Of a DNA stretch of 33,580 nt, positions 7,724 to 17,057 are shown in pieces. The notes below the pieces were generated by a model, which did no database searches, was not told where the DNA came from, and was given only the letters and a program-made list of their open reading frames with translations. The stretch is from a virus. Every line of letters begins with the position of its first letter. Positions within the stretch are counted from its first letter, which is position 1. The position numbers and the translations under genes were made by a program. The stretch spans positions 1 to 33,580 of IMG/VR virus record IMGVR_UViG_3300046501_000098, one strand, 5' to 3'.

Positions 7724-9624
7724 CCCTAGACGACCTAATGGTTTCCATCGGGGTTGATACCAGCGAGCTCGAAAGTGGAATGGATGACGGTGTCCAGCGT
7801 GCTAATAGCAAGCTAGGCGAACTAGGAAAGGGTGCGGCCGGTCTCGCTGCTGGCGTAGGCGTGGGCGCACTCTTCTCCGAGGGATTGCAGGCAGGCGTAG
7901 ACCTCACTGCGGTGAACTCCACGCTTCAGAGTCAGTACGGCCTGACCGAATCTGAAGCGGCCACGGCCGGTAAGGCTGCTGGTGCTGTCTACAGTGGTGG
8001 GTTTGGCGAGTCCATCACTGAAGTGGGGGATGCCGTTGGTGCTGTCACGCAGGCGCTAAAGGGCTTGGGTTCCATGACCGAGGCCGAGACCACGCAGATG
8101 ACCGAAGACGCTCTGACGGTTGCCAATGCGCTAGGCGTAGACGTTGCCGACGCTGCCACGGCCGCAGGCAAGATGATTTCCAACGGCCTGGCCAAGGATG
8201 GTACCGAGGCATTCGACCTGCTGACGCAGGCTTCCAAAACGCTGCCCAAGTCCATGGTTGGCGACATCACTGAAGTGGTCGGCGAGTACGGACAGCAGTT
8301 CAAGCGACTGGGTATCAGTGGCGCCGACGCGTTCGGCATGCTGTCTCAGTACGTCAAGGCCGGTGGTAAGGACATCGACCAGGCCGCCGACATCATCCAC
8401 GAATTCGGCCGTATCACTACGGAGAACACGGCGCAGGCATCTACTGCATTCAAGTCCCTGGGGCTCGACTCCAAGGACATGTTCGCGCGTCTGAAGTCCG
8501 GCGGTAAGGATGCCGAGACTGCCATGGGTGACGCCATCACGGCTATCCAGGGTGTCAAGGATCCGGCCAAGCAGGCTCAGCTAGCCGTTCAGCTATTCGG
8601 CGACATGGCCGGAGAGCAGACGGACGCGCTGTTTGCGATGAACCCTGCGGCTGCTGCTGCGGCATCGGGCATGGATAAGGCGGCAGGATCAGCGGCTAAG
8701 GCCACTGAGAGCATGTCGGCGACGCAGTCCCTTGATGTGGTCTGGCGCTCCATGGCCACCACGATTGGGGAGTCGCTACAGCCTGCGTTGCAGTGGCTAG
8801 GCGACTTCATGACTGCCCACCCGGAAGTAGTGAAGATCGTTGCTGCGGCGCTGCTGGGTCTGGCCATTGCATTCGGCATAGCGACTATCGCTGTGTGGGC
8901 AATGAACTCCGCGATGCTGGCTAACCCGATCTTCTGGATCATTGGCCTTATCGTGCTGATCATCGCCATTGTCATTGCACTGGCGGCGAACTGGGAAGCC
9001 GTGAAGGAGCGACTTCTACAGGCGTGGACCGTGATCAAGGCCGGGTTCCTGGCCGGGTGGAACTACCTGGTCTCCAACGTGTTCCAGCCCCTGGGCCGGT
9101 TCTTCACGCAGACCATTCCCGGTTGGGTCGAGACCGGCGCTAGCTGGGTCAAGTCAAAGTGGAATGACCTGGTGGGTTGGTTCAAGAGCATTCCCGGCCG
9201 CATTTCCAGCGCGCTGCGTGGCATGTGGGACGGCCTAAAGCAGGGGTTCAAGGACGCTGTCAACTTCGTAATCCGTGGTTGGAACAACCTGTCATTCACC
9301 ATCGGTGGCGGGTCGATCATGGGCGTTGACATTCCGAGCATCACTCTCGGAACGCCGAACATCCCTTACCTGGCAACGGGTGGTGTGACCACTGGTCCGA
9401 CCATGGCGATGATTGGTGAAGGCCGCGAGAACGAAGCGGTGCTCCCACTGTCCAAGCTGAACGGCATGCTAAACGCCGCTCGGGTACAGGGCGTAAACGG
9501 GCAGGGTGGATCTCAGCGACTAGTCGTTGATGTCACCGGCTCGGATGAAGACATGAAGCGGCTAATCCGTCGCATCGTGAAGACGCAGGGACGTGGAAGC
9601 GTTCAGACTGCATTCGGTAACTGA
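7720..9624 (+). CDS. Tape measure protein
   Basis: 634 residues from GTG 7720, which overlaps the chaperone stop as GTGA and has a GGAGG SD at 7706-7710. Tape measures set tail length and span the tube. The N terminus (MVSIGVDTSELESGMDDG) and an Ala/Gly-rich helical region (residues 25-330) match the PhageMin_tail type with its KQAQLAVQLFGDMAGEQTDA motif. Two strongly hydrophobic segments follow around residues 367-425 (VKIVAAALLGLAIAFGI; WIIGLIVLIIAIVIALAA). The C terminus has AMIGEGRENEAVLPLSKLNG, another tape-measure hallmark. At roughly 1.5 angstrom per residue this predicts a tail near 95 nm, an inference from the known length rule. Confidence 0.93.
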   Translation: MTLDDLMVSIGVDTSELESGMDDGVQRANSKLGELGKGAAGLAAGVGVGALFSEGLQAGVDLTAVNSTLQSQYGLTESEAATAGKAAGAVYSGGFGESITEVGDAVGAVTQALKGLGSMTEAETTQMTEDALTVANALGVDVADAATAAGKMISNGLAKDGTEAFDLLTQASKTLPKSMVGDITEVVGEYGQQFKRLGISGADAFGMLSQYVKAGGKDIDQAADIIHEFGRITTENTAQASTAFKSLGLDSKDMFARLKSGGKDAETAMGDAITAIQGVKDPAKQAQLAVQLFGDMAGEQTDALFAMNPAAAAAASGMDKAAGSAAKATESMSATQSLDVVWRSMATTIGESLQPALQWLGDFMTAHPEVVKIVAAALLGLAIAFGIATIAVWAMNSAMLANPIFWIIGLIVLIIAIVIALAANWEAVKERLLQAWTVIKAGFLAGWNYLVSNVFQPLGRFFTQTIPGWVETGASWVKSKWNDLVGWFKSIPGRISSALRGMWDGLKQGFKDAVNFVIRGWNNLSFTIGGGSIMGVDIPSITLGTPNIPYLATGGVTTGPTMAMIGEGRENEAVLPLSKLNGMLNAARVQGVNGQGGSQRLVVDVTGSDEDMKRLIRRIVKTQGRGSVQTAFGN

Positions 9625-9639
9625 TAGGAGGGTGGGTCA

Positions 9640-12600
9640 GTGGTCTTTCCGCTGGACATTCGGACTGAGCTATTGCTCAACGGCGCGTGGTCGGACATCA
9701 GCTCTGACGTCTACCTACGCGACGCTAAGCAGATCTCGCGCGGGCGACGTGACCAGGGACAGAACACTGACCCTTCCCGCCTCTCCCTGACCATCAACAA
9801 CCGCTCGGGCAAGTATTCCCCGCGCAATGCCGAAAGCCCGCTGTATGGGCAGATCGGCCGTAACACTCAGATGCGTGTGTCGGTGCCCGCCACCGATAAG
9901 TACCTGAGTCTCAATGGCGACCCTAACGACTACGTCAGTACGCCGGACACTGCGGCGCTGGACATCACTGGGGACCTAGACATTCGGGCCGAGATTCAGC
10001 CCAACTGGTACGGCCCGGATAACCAGATGATCATGGCTAAGTGGGAGGCTCAGGCCGATCAGCGGTCATGGTTCCTGAAGGTGTATCAGGGAGTGCTACA
10101 GCTTCAGTACACGACCGATGGCACCAAGGCGACGACGTGGTTTCACTCCCGCACGCTGACTGAGATCCCGCAGCGCGCGGCCGTACGCGTGACCCTGGAC
10201 GTCGATAACGGCGCCGGTGGTCGCACGGTCCGTTGGTACACCGCCCCTTCGATAGACGGCCCCTGGACGCAGCTAGGACCTGACTCCGTGCTCGCCGGTA
10301 CGGTCTCGGTGTTCAACTCCACGGCACCGCTGAAGATCGCCCCTTATGACGACACCAACATCAAGCCGTACCGTGCGCCGTTCATCGGTCGCGGGTACAA
10401 GTTTGAGGTACGCAACGGCATCAACGGCACGGTGGTTGCTAACCCCGACTTTACAGCGCAGGCCGCTGATGCAACGTCCTTCACGGATGGCGCCGGTCGG
10501 CTGTGGTCCATGCACGGCGGAGCCCAGATTCGTGACCGTGAGGACAGGTTCCTAGGGGAAGTCTCCACCTGGCCCTCTAAGTGGACCCCGGATGAGTCTG
10601 ACGTCTACGTGCCGGTTGAGGCTAACGGCATCCTGCGCCGACTGGGCCAGGGTCTGAAGGCGCTTGACTCGACCCTGCGTCGCCGCATCCCGTCCGGTAA
10701 CCCCGTCGCCTACTGGCCTATGGAGGATGGGAAGTACTCGACCCGTGCATGGTCGCCTATCGCTGGTGTGGACTCTGCGGCACTGGCCGGAGTTGACTGG
10801 GCATCAGCGAGTGATCTGCCATCGTCCGATGCGCTGCCTAAGATCAAGACCGGTGGCACCCTGTCCGCCCCGATTCCGGCGTCAATGCCGTCCGGGGAAT
10901 GGCAAGTTGAGTTCGTCTACAACGCCGATGACAAGATCCCCGATGTCGTCACGCCGGGCCCGGAGTTCATCAGTTTCAGCTCGCCTAACGGCACGGTGAA
11001 GCGCTGGGCATTCATCCTCATGAAGGACACCGCCATCATCCGGGGCTATGACAGCTCCACGAACATGGTTGTGGATCAGGGTGTCAGCATCGGTGATGAC
11101 ATCTACCACGGCTGGACCCGTATGCGTTTCTGGGTCAAGGAGACGGCGGGCACGGTCACATGGCGTCTCGACTGGCAGGATGTGGGCGGTAACGCTGGTG
11201 GCATCGGCCGGACCTACTCGGGTACCGCTGGGCGCCTCAGCGCGATCACTGCCAACTGGGGTGCAGCGCACGAGGGTTGGGCCATTGGTCACCTCTCCGT
11301 TCTGCCCACGTCGGCATCCACGCTGTATGACGGATCCGATGATGCGTACAACGGCGAGACTGCTTGGAACCGCATCATGCGTCTGGGCACCGAAGAGTCT
11401 GTTCCGGTCGAGCGCATCCACGGCCAGGACATCACGTCCGAGCAGGTTGGACCGCAGAAGCCTGAAACCCTGGTGGACCTGTTCGAGGAAGCTGCCGCAG
11501 CGGACAACGGGTTCTTGCTCGAATCGCTGAACCGCGTGGGTCTCGTCTTCCGTGACCGCGCGTCTATGTACATGCAGGAACCGGCACTCACGTTGTCCTA
11601 CAACAAGGCTGGTCTAGCACCGGACTTGGAGCCGGTAGACGATGACAGTGCCGTACGCAACGACATCCAAGTCACCCGCGATGGTGGCTCTGCGGCGCGT
11701 GCGTTCCTGGCCGATGGTCCACTGTCGGTGCAGGCTCCGCCGCTGGGCATCGGTGTCTATGACGAGTCTGTCTCGCTATCCCTCGGCAACGACACACAGC
11801 CCGAACCCATGGCCAACTGGTTGCTACACCTGGGCACGTTCGATGGCGCCCGGTATCCCACGGTCACGGTCATGCTCCACAAGCCCGGGGCTGAGGTGCT
11901 TATCCCGCAGATCCTGAAGCTTCGCGAGGGTGACGTGATCAGGCTGACCGACCTACCGTCGTTCATCTCACATGAAGACGTAGACCTGATCGTGAACGGC
12001 TACAGCGAAGTGCTCGACATGTACCGCTGGGAGATCACCTTCAACTGTTCGCCCGGTGGTCCCTGGCGGGTGGCGCAGGTCGAGAACACCAGCCTGTACG
12101 CCAAGGCTGACACGGACGGTACCAAGCTCGCTCTACCGGTCGGCACCACTGACACCACGCTGATGACCACGGTCACGGCCGGGCCCCAGTGGACCGAGGA
12201 TCCGGCGGATTCCCCGTGGGACATCAAGGTTGCTGGCGAGCGCATGAAGGTCAACGCCGTTGGCTCGGTGCTGAACGGCAACCCGTGGTTCGACACATCG
12301 GCTTCCGGCTGGACTGCCGCCTCTGGCTCGCTTGCTTGGGCGCAGGACATCGTTCACCCGAGGGGCTCGGGCTCCATACGGCTAACGCCAGGCGGAGCCA
12401 CTGAGTCGCACTCGGCTGATGCTGATCTGTCCCCGGTCGGAAGCGTCATCCCTGGTGCCGTGTACAAGATCTGCGGTTGGTTCTACTCGCCCACGGGCTC
12501 GCCGGATATCCGGCCGTCTGTCCACTGGTACACCAGCGCAGGGGTCTTCATCAGTACGTCCGGCGCTGCTCAGCCTGCCGTTCCGGCGGGGAAGTGGACC

Positions 12601-13458
12601 TATTTGGAGGCGACGGCGACTGCTCCTGCCACGGCTGGACGCGCGAAGATGCGGGCACGCCAGGGTGGAACGCCCCCGGTTAGTCAGGTGTGCTACGCGT
12701 GGGGACTCCGGCTGATGGGCCCTGGCAATGGGCGGGCAGTATCTGACACGTTCACGCGCACTGCGATCACTGCTGGCTGGGGCACGGCGGATACGGGCCA
12801 GGCGTGGACACCGGTACAGGTGTCCGGATCAGCCACAGACTTTGCGGTCAGTGGTGGGCTCGGACAGCACATCCACAGTACAAAGAACATCCTCCGCCAC
12901 ACGCTGATTCCTGCCCCCTCGGCCGATGTGGACCTGATCACCGATTGGGCGATGGATAAGACAGCACTCACTGACTCCAACTACATGTTCCTGTTTGGGC
13001 GTTACACCGACACCACGCACATGTACTTCGCGCGCGTACAGGTGGTCGGGGGTACGCAGGCGATGAACCTGACAATCCGTAAGCGCAATGGTGCTGAGAC
13101 TCAGGTGGGCGGATCCGTCGCGCTGGGCACGTTCGCTGTGAACACCTTCTACACCACACGGTTCCAGATCAGCGGGTCCACGCTCCGGGCTAAGTCCTGG
13201 TTGCGCTCTGCCGCTGAACCGGCCGCATGGCAGCTAGAAGTCACTGACACGGACCTGACTGCCGCAGGCTCCATCGGCTTCCGCTCGCTGGTCGGTAGCA
13301 ACAGCACGCAGGTTCTACCGGTCACCATCTCAGCGGACAACTTCAAGGAACTGGGTACGCAGCGGTTCACGGTTACGCGGTCCGTCAACGGCGTCGTCAA
13401 GCCCCAGGTAGCGGGCACTGCAATCGCGCTAGCTGATCCCGCTATCGCTTCACTATAG
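9640..13458 (+). CDS. Large minor tail protein with LamG-like and carbohydrate-binding-like domains
   Basis: 1272 residues, GTG start with AGGAGG at 9626-9631. Probably a tail-tip protein that contacts the host surface. Visible regions: an N-terminal tail-tip part (residues 1-85); a concanavalin/LamG-like sandwich at about 88-265 (YLSLNGDPNDYVSTP; IMAKWEAQADQRSWFLKV); a long middle with a second WPMEDG/LamG-like region near 365-580; a baseplate-like region near 590-830. Next comes a short conserved domain (WDIKVAGERMKVNAV ... FTVTRSVNGVVKPQVAG) split by about 365 residues (875-1239). The insert looks like a CBM4/9-type jelly roll (NPWFDTSASGWTA) plus another LamG-like unit (VSDTFTRTAITAGWGTAD). 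Domain calls are by eye. Confidence 0.85.
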   Translation: MVFPLDIRTELLLNGAWSDISSDVYLRDAKQISRGRRDQGQNTDPSRLSLTINNRSGKYSPRNAESPLYGQIGRNTQMRVSVPATDKYLSLNGDPNDYVSTPDTAALDITGDLDIRAEIQPNWYGPDNQMIMAKWEAQADQRSWFLKVYQGVLQLQYTTDGTKATTWFHSRTLTEIPQRAAVRVTLDVDNGAGGRTVRWYTAPSIDGPWTQLGPDSVLAGTVSVFNSTAPLKIAPYDDTNIKPYRAPFIGRGYKFEVRNGINGTVVANPDFTAQAADATSFTDGAGRLWSMHGGAQIRDREDRFLGEVSTWPSKWTPDESDVYVPVEANGILRRLGQGLKALDSTLRRRIPSGNPVAYWPMEDGKYSTRAWSPIAGVDSAALAGVDWASASDLPSSDALPKIKTGGTLSAPIPASMPSGEWQVEFVYNADDKIPDVVTPGPEFISFSSPNGTVKRWAFILMKDTAIIRGYDSSTNMVVDQGVSIGDDIYHGWTRMRFWVKETAGTVTWRLDWQDVGGNAGGIGRTYSGTAGRLSAITANWGAAHEGWAIGHLSVLPTSASTLYDGSDDAYNGETAWNRIMRLGTEESVPVERIHGQDITSEQVGPQKPETLVDLFEEAAAADNGFLLESLNRVGLVFRDRASMYMQEPALTLSYNKAGLAPDLEPVDDDSAVRNDIQVTRDGGSAARAFLADGPLSVQAPPLGIGVYDESVSLSLGNDTQPEPMANWLLHLGTFDGARYPTVTVMLHKPGAEVLIPQILKLREGDVIRLTDLPSFISHEDVDLIVNGYSEVLDMYRWEITFNCSPGGPWRVAQVENTSLYAKADTDGTKLALPVGTTDTTLMTTVTAGPQWTEDPADSPWDIKVAGERMKVNAVGSVLNGNPWFDTSASGWTAASGSLAWAQDIVHPRGSGSIRLTPGGATESHSADADLSPVGSVIPGAVYKICGWFYSPTGSPDIRPSVHWYTSAGVFISTSGAAQPAVPAGKWTYLEATATAPATAGRAKMRARQGGTPPVSQVCYAWGLRLMGPGNGRAVSDTFTRTAITAGWGTADTGQAWTPVQVSGSATDFAVSGGLGQHIHSTKNILRHTLIPAPSADVDLITDWAMDKTALTDSNYMFLFGRYTDTTHMYFARVQVVGGTQAMNLTIRKRNGAETQVGGSVALGTFAVNTFYTTRFQISGSTLRAKSWLRSAAEPAAWQLEVTDTDLTAAGSIGFRSLVGSNSTQVLPVTISADNFKELGTQRFTVTRSVNGVVKPQVAGTAIALADPAIASL

Positions 13459-13466
13459 GAGTACAC

Positions 13467-15128
13467 ATGGTCGCAATACCGGTCGCGCAATGGCTACCCG
13501 GAATGGACATTACCGCCGGTCGGCTGGAGTCCATGAACCAGTCGACTGGACTAACGGTTACGAACTACGGGGCCGATCCGTCCGGTGCTGTGAACTCTGA
13601 CGCTGCGATACAGCTAGCGCTCAACGATGCACGAGACAGGGGCGGGGCGCTAGTACAGGTCCCGCCCGGCATCTACCTCCTGGGCGCTACCCTGCGCATC
13701 TACGGGAACACTCGCCTGTCCCTGGCGCAGGGTGCTGAGTTCCGGCGCAACCACGGTGGCACCATGCTGCTGAACGGTGACGCTGGTCAGTCGTTCGGTG
13801 GGTACACCGGATACAGCAACATCACCATTGAGGGTGGACTCTGGAACATGCGCGGCACCACGCCGGGTATGACGTCCTCGGCTATGTGCATCTCAATTGG
13901 CCACACCAGCAACGTAGTTGTGCGGGACCTAGAGATTCGCGACCTACCTGGTTACCACGGCGTCGAGTTCAACAGCACCATCCATGGGCGAGTGACCGAC
14001 TGCCTGTTCCGTGGCTACGTGGACCCGGGTGGGCGCGACTTCTCCGAGGCTGTCCAGATCGACCTAGCCAAGAGCTCAGCGGAGTTCGGCGGGTTCGGCC
14101 CGTACGACCACACACCCTCGGAAGACATTGCCGTAACCGGCTGCTACTTCGGCGCCTCGGGCACCGCTGGTACTACCTCCTGGCCCCGTGGTGTGGGCTC
14201 TCACGCTGCCACCATCACCAAGTACCACCGCCGGATCCGGATCAGTGACAACACCTTTGAGGGCATCACTCAGTACGCCGTGAGCGCCTACAACTGGGAG
14301 GACGTCACGGTTACCGGCAACACCTTCAACGGCTGTGGTAGTTCGGTCCGCGTGCGCTCGGTCATCCTCACCGACACCGAGGACACGAAGCTGCCGGATG
14401 GCACGCAGACGAGTGCTTCGCAGGTGATGCGTAACTACACCATCACCGGCAACACCATGCGCGAGGGGGCCGGGTACGACGCTGCAATCATCGTGCGTGG
14501 CGAGACCAGCGGCACGGTGCTGAACGTGTCCATCGTGGGTAACACCATCGACACGACCACCAACGGTGAGCACGGTATCCAGCTAGTGCAGGTGTCCCGC
14601 GTCACTGTCGCTGACAACGTCATTGCCAACGTCTCCGCAAGTGGCATCAGCACGGACAGCCTCAACAACACGACGATCACCGGCAACGTGGTGTGGACTC
14701 CGGGCGCCCACGGAATCACGATGGTGTCCTGTGACCACTCGACCGCCACGGGTAACCAGGTTCGTGACGCAGCGAATAACGGCATTCTGATTCAGGGCGG
14801 AAGCAACCTGCATCTACGGGGCAACTTCATCAAGGGTCCTGGTCGTGCCACCACCAAGGTTTGGTACGGCATTCGGCTGTCGACTAGCGCATCGTCTATC
14901 TCGATCACTGGCAACAAGTGTCGACCGAACGGCTCGGGCAATGAGGCTAAGTACGGCCTGTCGATCTCGGCCACGTGTGACCTGGTCCACCGGTACGGCA
15001 ACGACTTCCGTGGCTCGCAGTGGACGGGTGGTGATACTGGCTCCGCTGGTGGCACCACCGTGACGGGCGCCGGTATCAACGATGAGGGCAGCACGAACCT
15101 GAACACGTCGGCCACCGACCTGGTCTAA
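13467..15128 (+). CDS. Tail spike, pectate-lyase-like right-handed beta helix
   Basis: 553 residues, AGGAG SD upstream of ATG 13467. After a 30-residue head-binding-like N terminus comes VTNYGADPSGAVNSDAAIQL (31-50), the diagnostic start of the pectate lyase 3 superfamily, then LVQVPPGIYLL. The remainder is rich in parallel beta-helix rungs with N/D-T-V-T-G-N-x-F/I repeats (ITGNTMREG, IVGNTIDTT, ITGNVVWTP, ATGNQVRDA). Such spikes bind or cut surface polysaccharide during adsorption. I cannot identify catalytic residues, so binding without cleavage is possible. It is the last tail gene before lysis. Confidence 0.88.
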   Translation: MVAIPVAQWLPGMDITAGRLESMNQSTGLTVTNYGADPSGAVNSDAAIQLALNDARDRGGALVQVPPGIYLLGATLRIYGNTRLSLAQGAEFRRNHGGTMLLNGDAGQSFGGYTGYSNITIEGGLWNMRGTTPGMTSSAMCISIGHTSNVVVRDLEIRDLPGYHGVEFNSTIHGRVTDCLFRGYVDPGGRDFSEAVQIDLAKSSAEFGGFGPYDHTPSEDIAVTGCYFGASGTAGTTSWPRGVGSHAATITKYHRRIRISDNTFEGITQYAVSAYNWEDVTVTGNTFNGCGSSVRVRSVILTDTEDTKLPDGTQTSASQVMRNYTITGNTMREGAGYDAAIIVRGETSGTVLNVSIVGNTIDTTTNGEHGIQLVQVSRVTVADNVIANVSASGISTDSLNNTTITGNVVWTPGAHGITMVSCDHSTATGNQVRDAANNGILIQGGSNLHLRGNFIKGPGRATTKVWYGIRLSTSASSISITGNKCRPNGSGNEAKYGLSISATCDLVHRYGNDFRGSQWTGGDTGSAGGTTVTGAGINDEGSTNLNTSATDLV

Positions 15129-15129
15129 G

Positions 15130-15151
15130 CACATCCGAAAATTCGTAGGTG
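15130..15151. repeat. CACCTACG palindrome, copy 3 (reverse orientation)
   Basis: CACATCCGAA-AA-TTCGTAGGTG, lying two bases after the tail spike stop. The asymmetric centre (AA rather than TT) shows it is inverted relative to the copies at 4703 and 17099. Its last base touches the next hairpin. Confidence 0.78.
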
Positions 15152-15188
15152 GGTCAGGCGGCATCACGCTGCCTGGCCCCCTTCTCTT
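15151..15188 (+). terminator. Terminator after the tail operon
   Basis: A 9 bp stem, GGGTCAGGC (15151-15159) with GCCTGGCCC (15171-15179), one G-T wobble, followed by CCCTTCTCTT. The stem sequence is shared with the terminator at 21205. It separates tail genes from the lysis cassette. Confidence 0.7.
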
Positions 15189-15200
15189 GAAAGGCTCAAC

Positions 15201-16019
15201 ATGGCTCGCATGTCCGGCGCTACCTGGCGCCCGATTCCCGTCAACTTCACCAAGGGTGGACAGGACTCCGTTCGCGGTGTGGTCATTCACATCATGGCTG
15301 GCACCCTCGCTGGTACGGATTCCTGGTTCCGCAACTCCGCTGCGCAGGCTTCGAGCCACTTCGGTACCGGCAAGGCTGGAGCGCTGTACCAGTGGGTTGA
15401 CACGGCCGACCGTGCATGGGCGCAGGCTGGCGGTAACCGTGACTGGCTCAGCGTCGAGAACGAGGGTAAGGGCGGCGACTCCCTAACCAGCGAGCAGATG
15501 GACAAGTGCGCGGCGGTCCTGGCGTGGGCTCACAAGACCTATGGCGTCCCGCTGCAGCTTGCCTCGGGCACCACCGGCAAGGGTCTCGGCTACCACGCCA
15601 TGGGCGGCGCTGCGTGGGGTGGACACACTTCCTGCCCCGGAACCAAGATCGTGGCTCAGCTAGGCGAGATCCTGGCCCGTGCTAAGAAGCTTGCCGGTGT
15701 GGTTCCGCCCAAGCCCTCGGCGCCCGCGAAGCGTGTTGACCTTTCCAACATCATCGCCGCCGCTAAGGCTGACCCCAAGGCGGCGCAGGGCAAGGGACTA
15801 CACGAGGCTGACACGAAGCTTGTTGAGGCAGCGCTAAAGGCCGAGGGCCTGCTAGTTGCGGCCTACGCCTCGGATGGTGCGTTCGGCACTGCAACCGTCA
15901 AGGCGTTCGCCGCCTGGCAGCGCAAGCTAGGTTTCAGCGGGAGCGACGCGGACGGCATTCCCGGTAAGTCGTCCCTGACCGAACTAGGCAAGCGGCACGG
16001 CTTCACTGTCGTTGCCTAA
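15201..16019 (+). CDS. Endolysin: N-acetylmuramoyl-L-alanine amidase with C-terminal wall-binding domain
   Basis: 272 residues, GAAAGG SD. It would cleave the bond between N-acetylmuramic acid and L-Ala of peptidoglycan to release progeny. Residues 1-165 are an Amidase_2/PGRP fold: VVIHIMAG with zinc ligand candidate H30, YQWVDTADRAWAQAGGN, SVENEGKGG (E87), then GLGYHAMGG (H132) and WGGHTSCPG (H142, C145) as the other ligand candidates. A Pro/Lys/Ala linker (168-178) leads to a C-terminal region (205-272, SDGAFGTATVKAFAAWQRKL; GIPGKSSLTELGKRHGF) that matches PG_binding_1. No signal peptide is seen, so it should depend on a holin. Confidence 0.93.
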   Translation: MARMSGATWRPIPVNFTKGGQDSVRGVVIHIMAGTLAGTDSWFRNSAAQASSHFGTGKAGALYQWVDTADRAWAQAGGNRDWLSVENEGKGGDSLTSEQMDKCAAVLAWAHKTYGVPLQLASGTTGKGLGYHAMGGAAWGGHTSCPGTKIVAQLGEILARAKKLAGVVPPKPSAPAKRVDLSNIIAAAKADPKAAQGKGLHEADTKLVEAALKAEGLLVAAYASDGAFGTATVKAFAAWQRKLGFSGSDADGIPGKSSLTELGKRHGFTVVA

Positions 16020-16031
16020 CGGGGGGCTGGC

Positions 16032-16271
16032 ATGCCGGAGCAGGATCCGCTAGGAGTCAACATCAGCGCGCGCGAAATCTATGACCAAATCGTTGGTCTA
16101 CGGGATGACGTGCGTTCGCTGGTCCAGTCAAACGCTGAAGTGGGCAAGGTTCTCGATGACCACGAGACTCGCCTCCGCAGCGTCGAGCGCTGGAAGTACG
16201 CCGTTCCCACCGCAACTGTCGGCGCCATAGTCAGCGCCGGTATCACGATAGCTAAGGCACTAGGAGCATAA
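16032..16271 (+). CDS. Putative holin or holin-associated membrane protein
   Basis: 79 residues, starting 12 bases after the endolysin stop with a GGGGGG-type SD. The N-terminal two thirds are a charged helix (IYDQIVGLRDDVRSLVQSNA) of the kind found before the membrane anchor in XhlA or DUF2746-type lysis proteins. A single C-terminal hydrophobic segment (VPTATVGAIVSAGITIAKAL, residues 58-77) would span the membrane. The role as holin is inferred from topology and place. It could also be a partner of the next gene. Confidence 0.7.
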   Translation: MPEQDPLGVNISAREIYDQIVGLRDDVRSLVQSNAEVGKVLDDHETRLRSVERWKYAVPTATVGAIVSAGITIAKALGA

Positions 16272-16460
16272 ATGGCAGATCACGCCGCAGGCACAACCGG
16301 CATCAAGGCAGCGCTAAGCGACGCAGGGACGTGGCTATGGGCGAACCGGCGCAAGGTCGCTACGGGTGTGCTGGTCGCGCTTCCGTTCGTCTCGCGCTAC
16401 TTCCCGGCGTTCCCCACGGATGAGATCGTTCACGTGGTCCGTCTGTTCCTTGGCGCCTAG
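16272..16460 (+). CDS. Small membrane protein of the lysis cassette, second holin candidate
   Basis: 62 residues, ATG directly after the TAA of the preceding gene (no gap), so translation is probably coupled. One hydrophobic segment is clear (VATGVLVALPFVSRYFPAF), flanked by Arg/Lys (ANRRK) before it, and a second weaker amphipathic stretch (EIVHVVRLFLGA) follows. Actinophages often carry two small membrane proteins after the endolysin, one holin and one antiholin or pinholin-like. The sequence alone does not tell which is which. Confidence 0.65.
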   Translation: MADHAAGTTGIKAALSDAGTWLWANRRKVATGVLVALPFVSRYFPAFPTDEIVHVVRLFLGA

Positions 16461-16461
16461 T

Positions 16462-16479
16462 CGGTAACCCACTCGCTAG
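16462..16479 (+). promoter_or_regulatory. CGGTAACC element, copy a
   Basis: CGGTAACCCACTCGCTAG begins one base after the holin-region stop and ends 36 bases before the dNMP kinase start. It is one of six nearly identical intergenic copies. Function is not known: promoter, operator or RNA processing site are all possible. Confidence 0.75.
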
Positions 16480-16481
16480 TT

Positions 16482-16509
16482 CCTCCCCAGGACTACCAAC
16501 CTGGGGAGG
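16482..16509 (+). promoter_or_regulatory. Hairpin covering the dNMP kinase ribosome binding site
   Basis: CCTCCCCAGG (16482-16491) pairs perfectly with CCTGGGGAGG (16500-16509) around an 8 base loop. The right arm contains the only SD-like sequence (GGGGAGG) before ATG 16516. In mRNA the SD would therefore be sequestered. It may also act as a terminator of the late operon, but no T-run follows. Confidence 0.65.
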
Positions 16510-16515
16510 GACCGT

Positions 16516-17052
16516 ATGTACAACATCGGGATCATCGGCAAGGCTCGCAGCGGAAAGGACACGGCGGCACTCGCGCTAGTCGCTGAACTCCACTACACCC
16601 GCCTTGCGTTCGCCGACCCGCTCAAAGAACTCGCGCTTGCCATCGATCCGCTGATCCCTACCGGCTACGGCGTTCACGCCCGGCTCTCTGCGCTCATCCG
16701 TGACGTCGGCTGGGAGTACGCCAAGGACCACTATCCGGAAGTCCGGCGCCTGTTGCAGCGGACTGGCGGGGGAGTGCGCGAGATCGATGAGACGTTCTGG
16801 CTCACGGCCACGCGTAAGAAGCTGAACGCCGCTGAGGCGTACAACATCCCCGTGGTCGTCACCGATGTCCGGTACCCCAACGAAGCGAACATGCTGCGAT
16901 CCCGTGGCTTCCGCTTGATCCGCATCACCCGGCCCGGCGTAGCCGATGACCAGCACGACAGTGAGACGGCGCTCGACACGTACCCCGCTGATCTCACCAT
17001 CGAGAACACCGGCACCGTCAATGACCTGCGACAGGCGATCATCCCTGCGTAA
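16516..17052 (+). CDS. Deoxynucleoside monophosphate kinase
   Basis: 178 residues. It would phosphorylate dNMPs to dNDPs for phage DNA synthesis, like T4 gp1. The P-loop is at the N terminus, GKARSGKDT (residues 8-16), followed by LAFADPLKELAL, the typical substrate-side segment of phage dNMP kinases. TDVRYPNEANMLRSRG and RITRPGVADDQHDSE (the HxSE-type end) complete the family pattern. The SD sits in a hairpin, suggesting translational control. A terminator follows five bases after the stop. It is the first gene on the replication side, where CTA codons become rare. Confidence 0.88.
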   Translation: MYNIGIIGKARSGKDTAALALVAELHYTRLAFADPLKELALAIDPLIPTGYGVHARLSALIRDVGWEYAKDHYPEVRRLLQRTGGGVREIDETFWLTATRKKLNAAEAYNIPVVVTDVRYPNEANMLRSRGFRLIRITRPGVADDQHDSETALDTYPADLTIENTGTVNDLRQAIIPA

Positions 17053-17057
17053 CCCTG

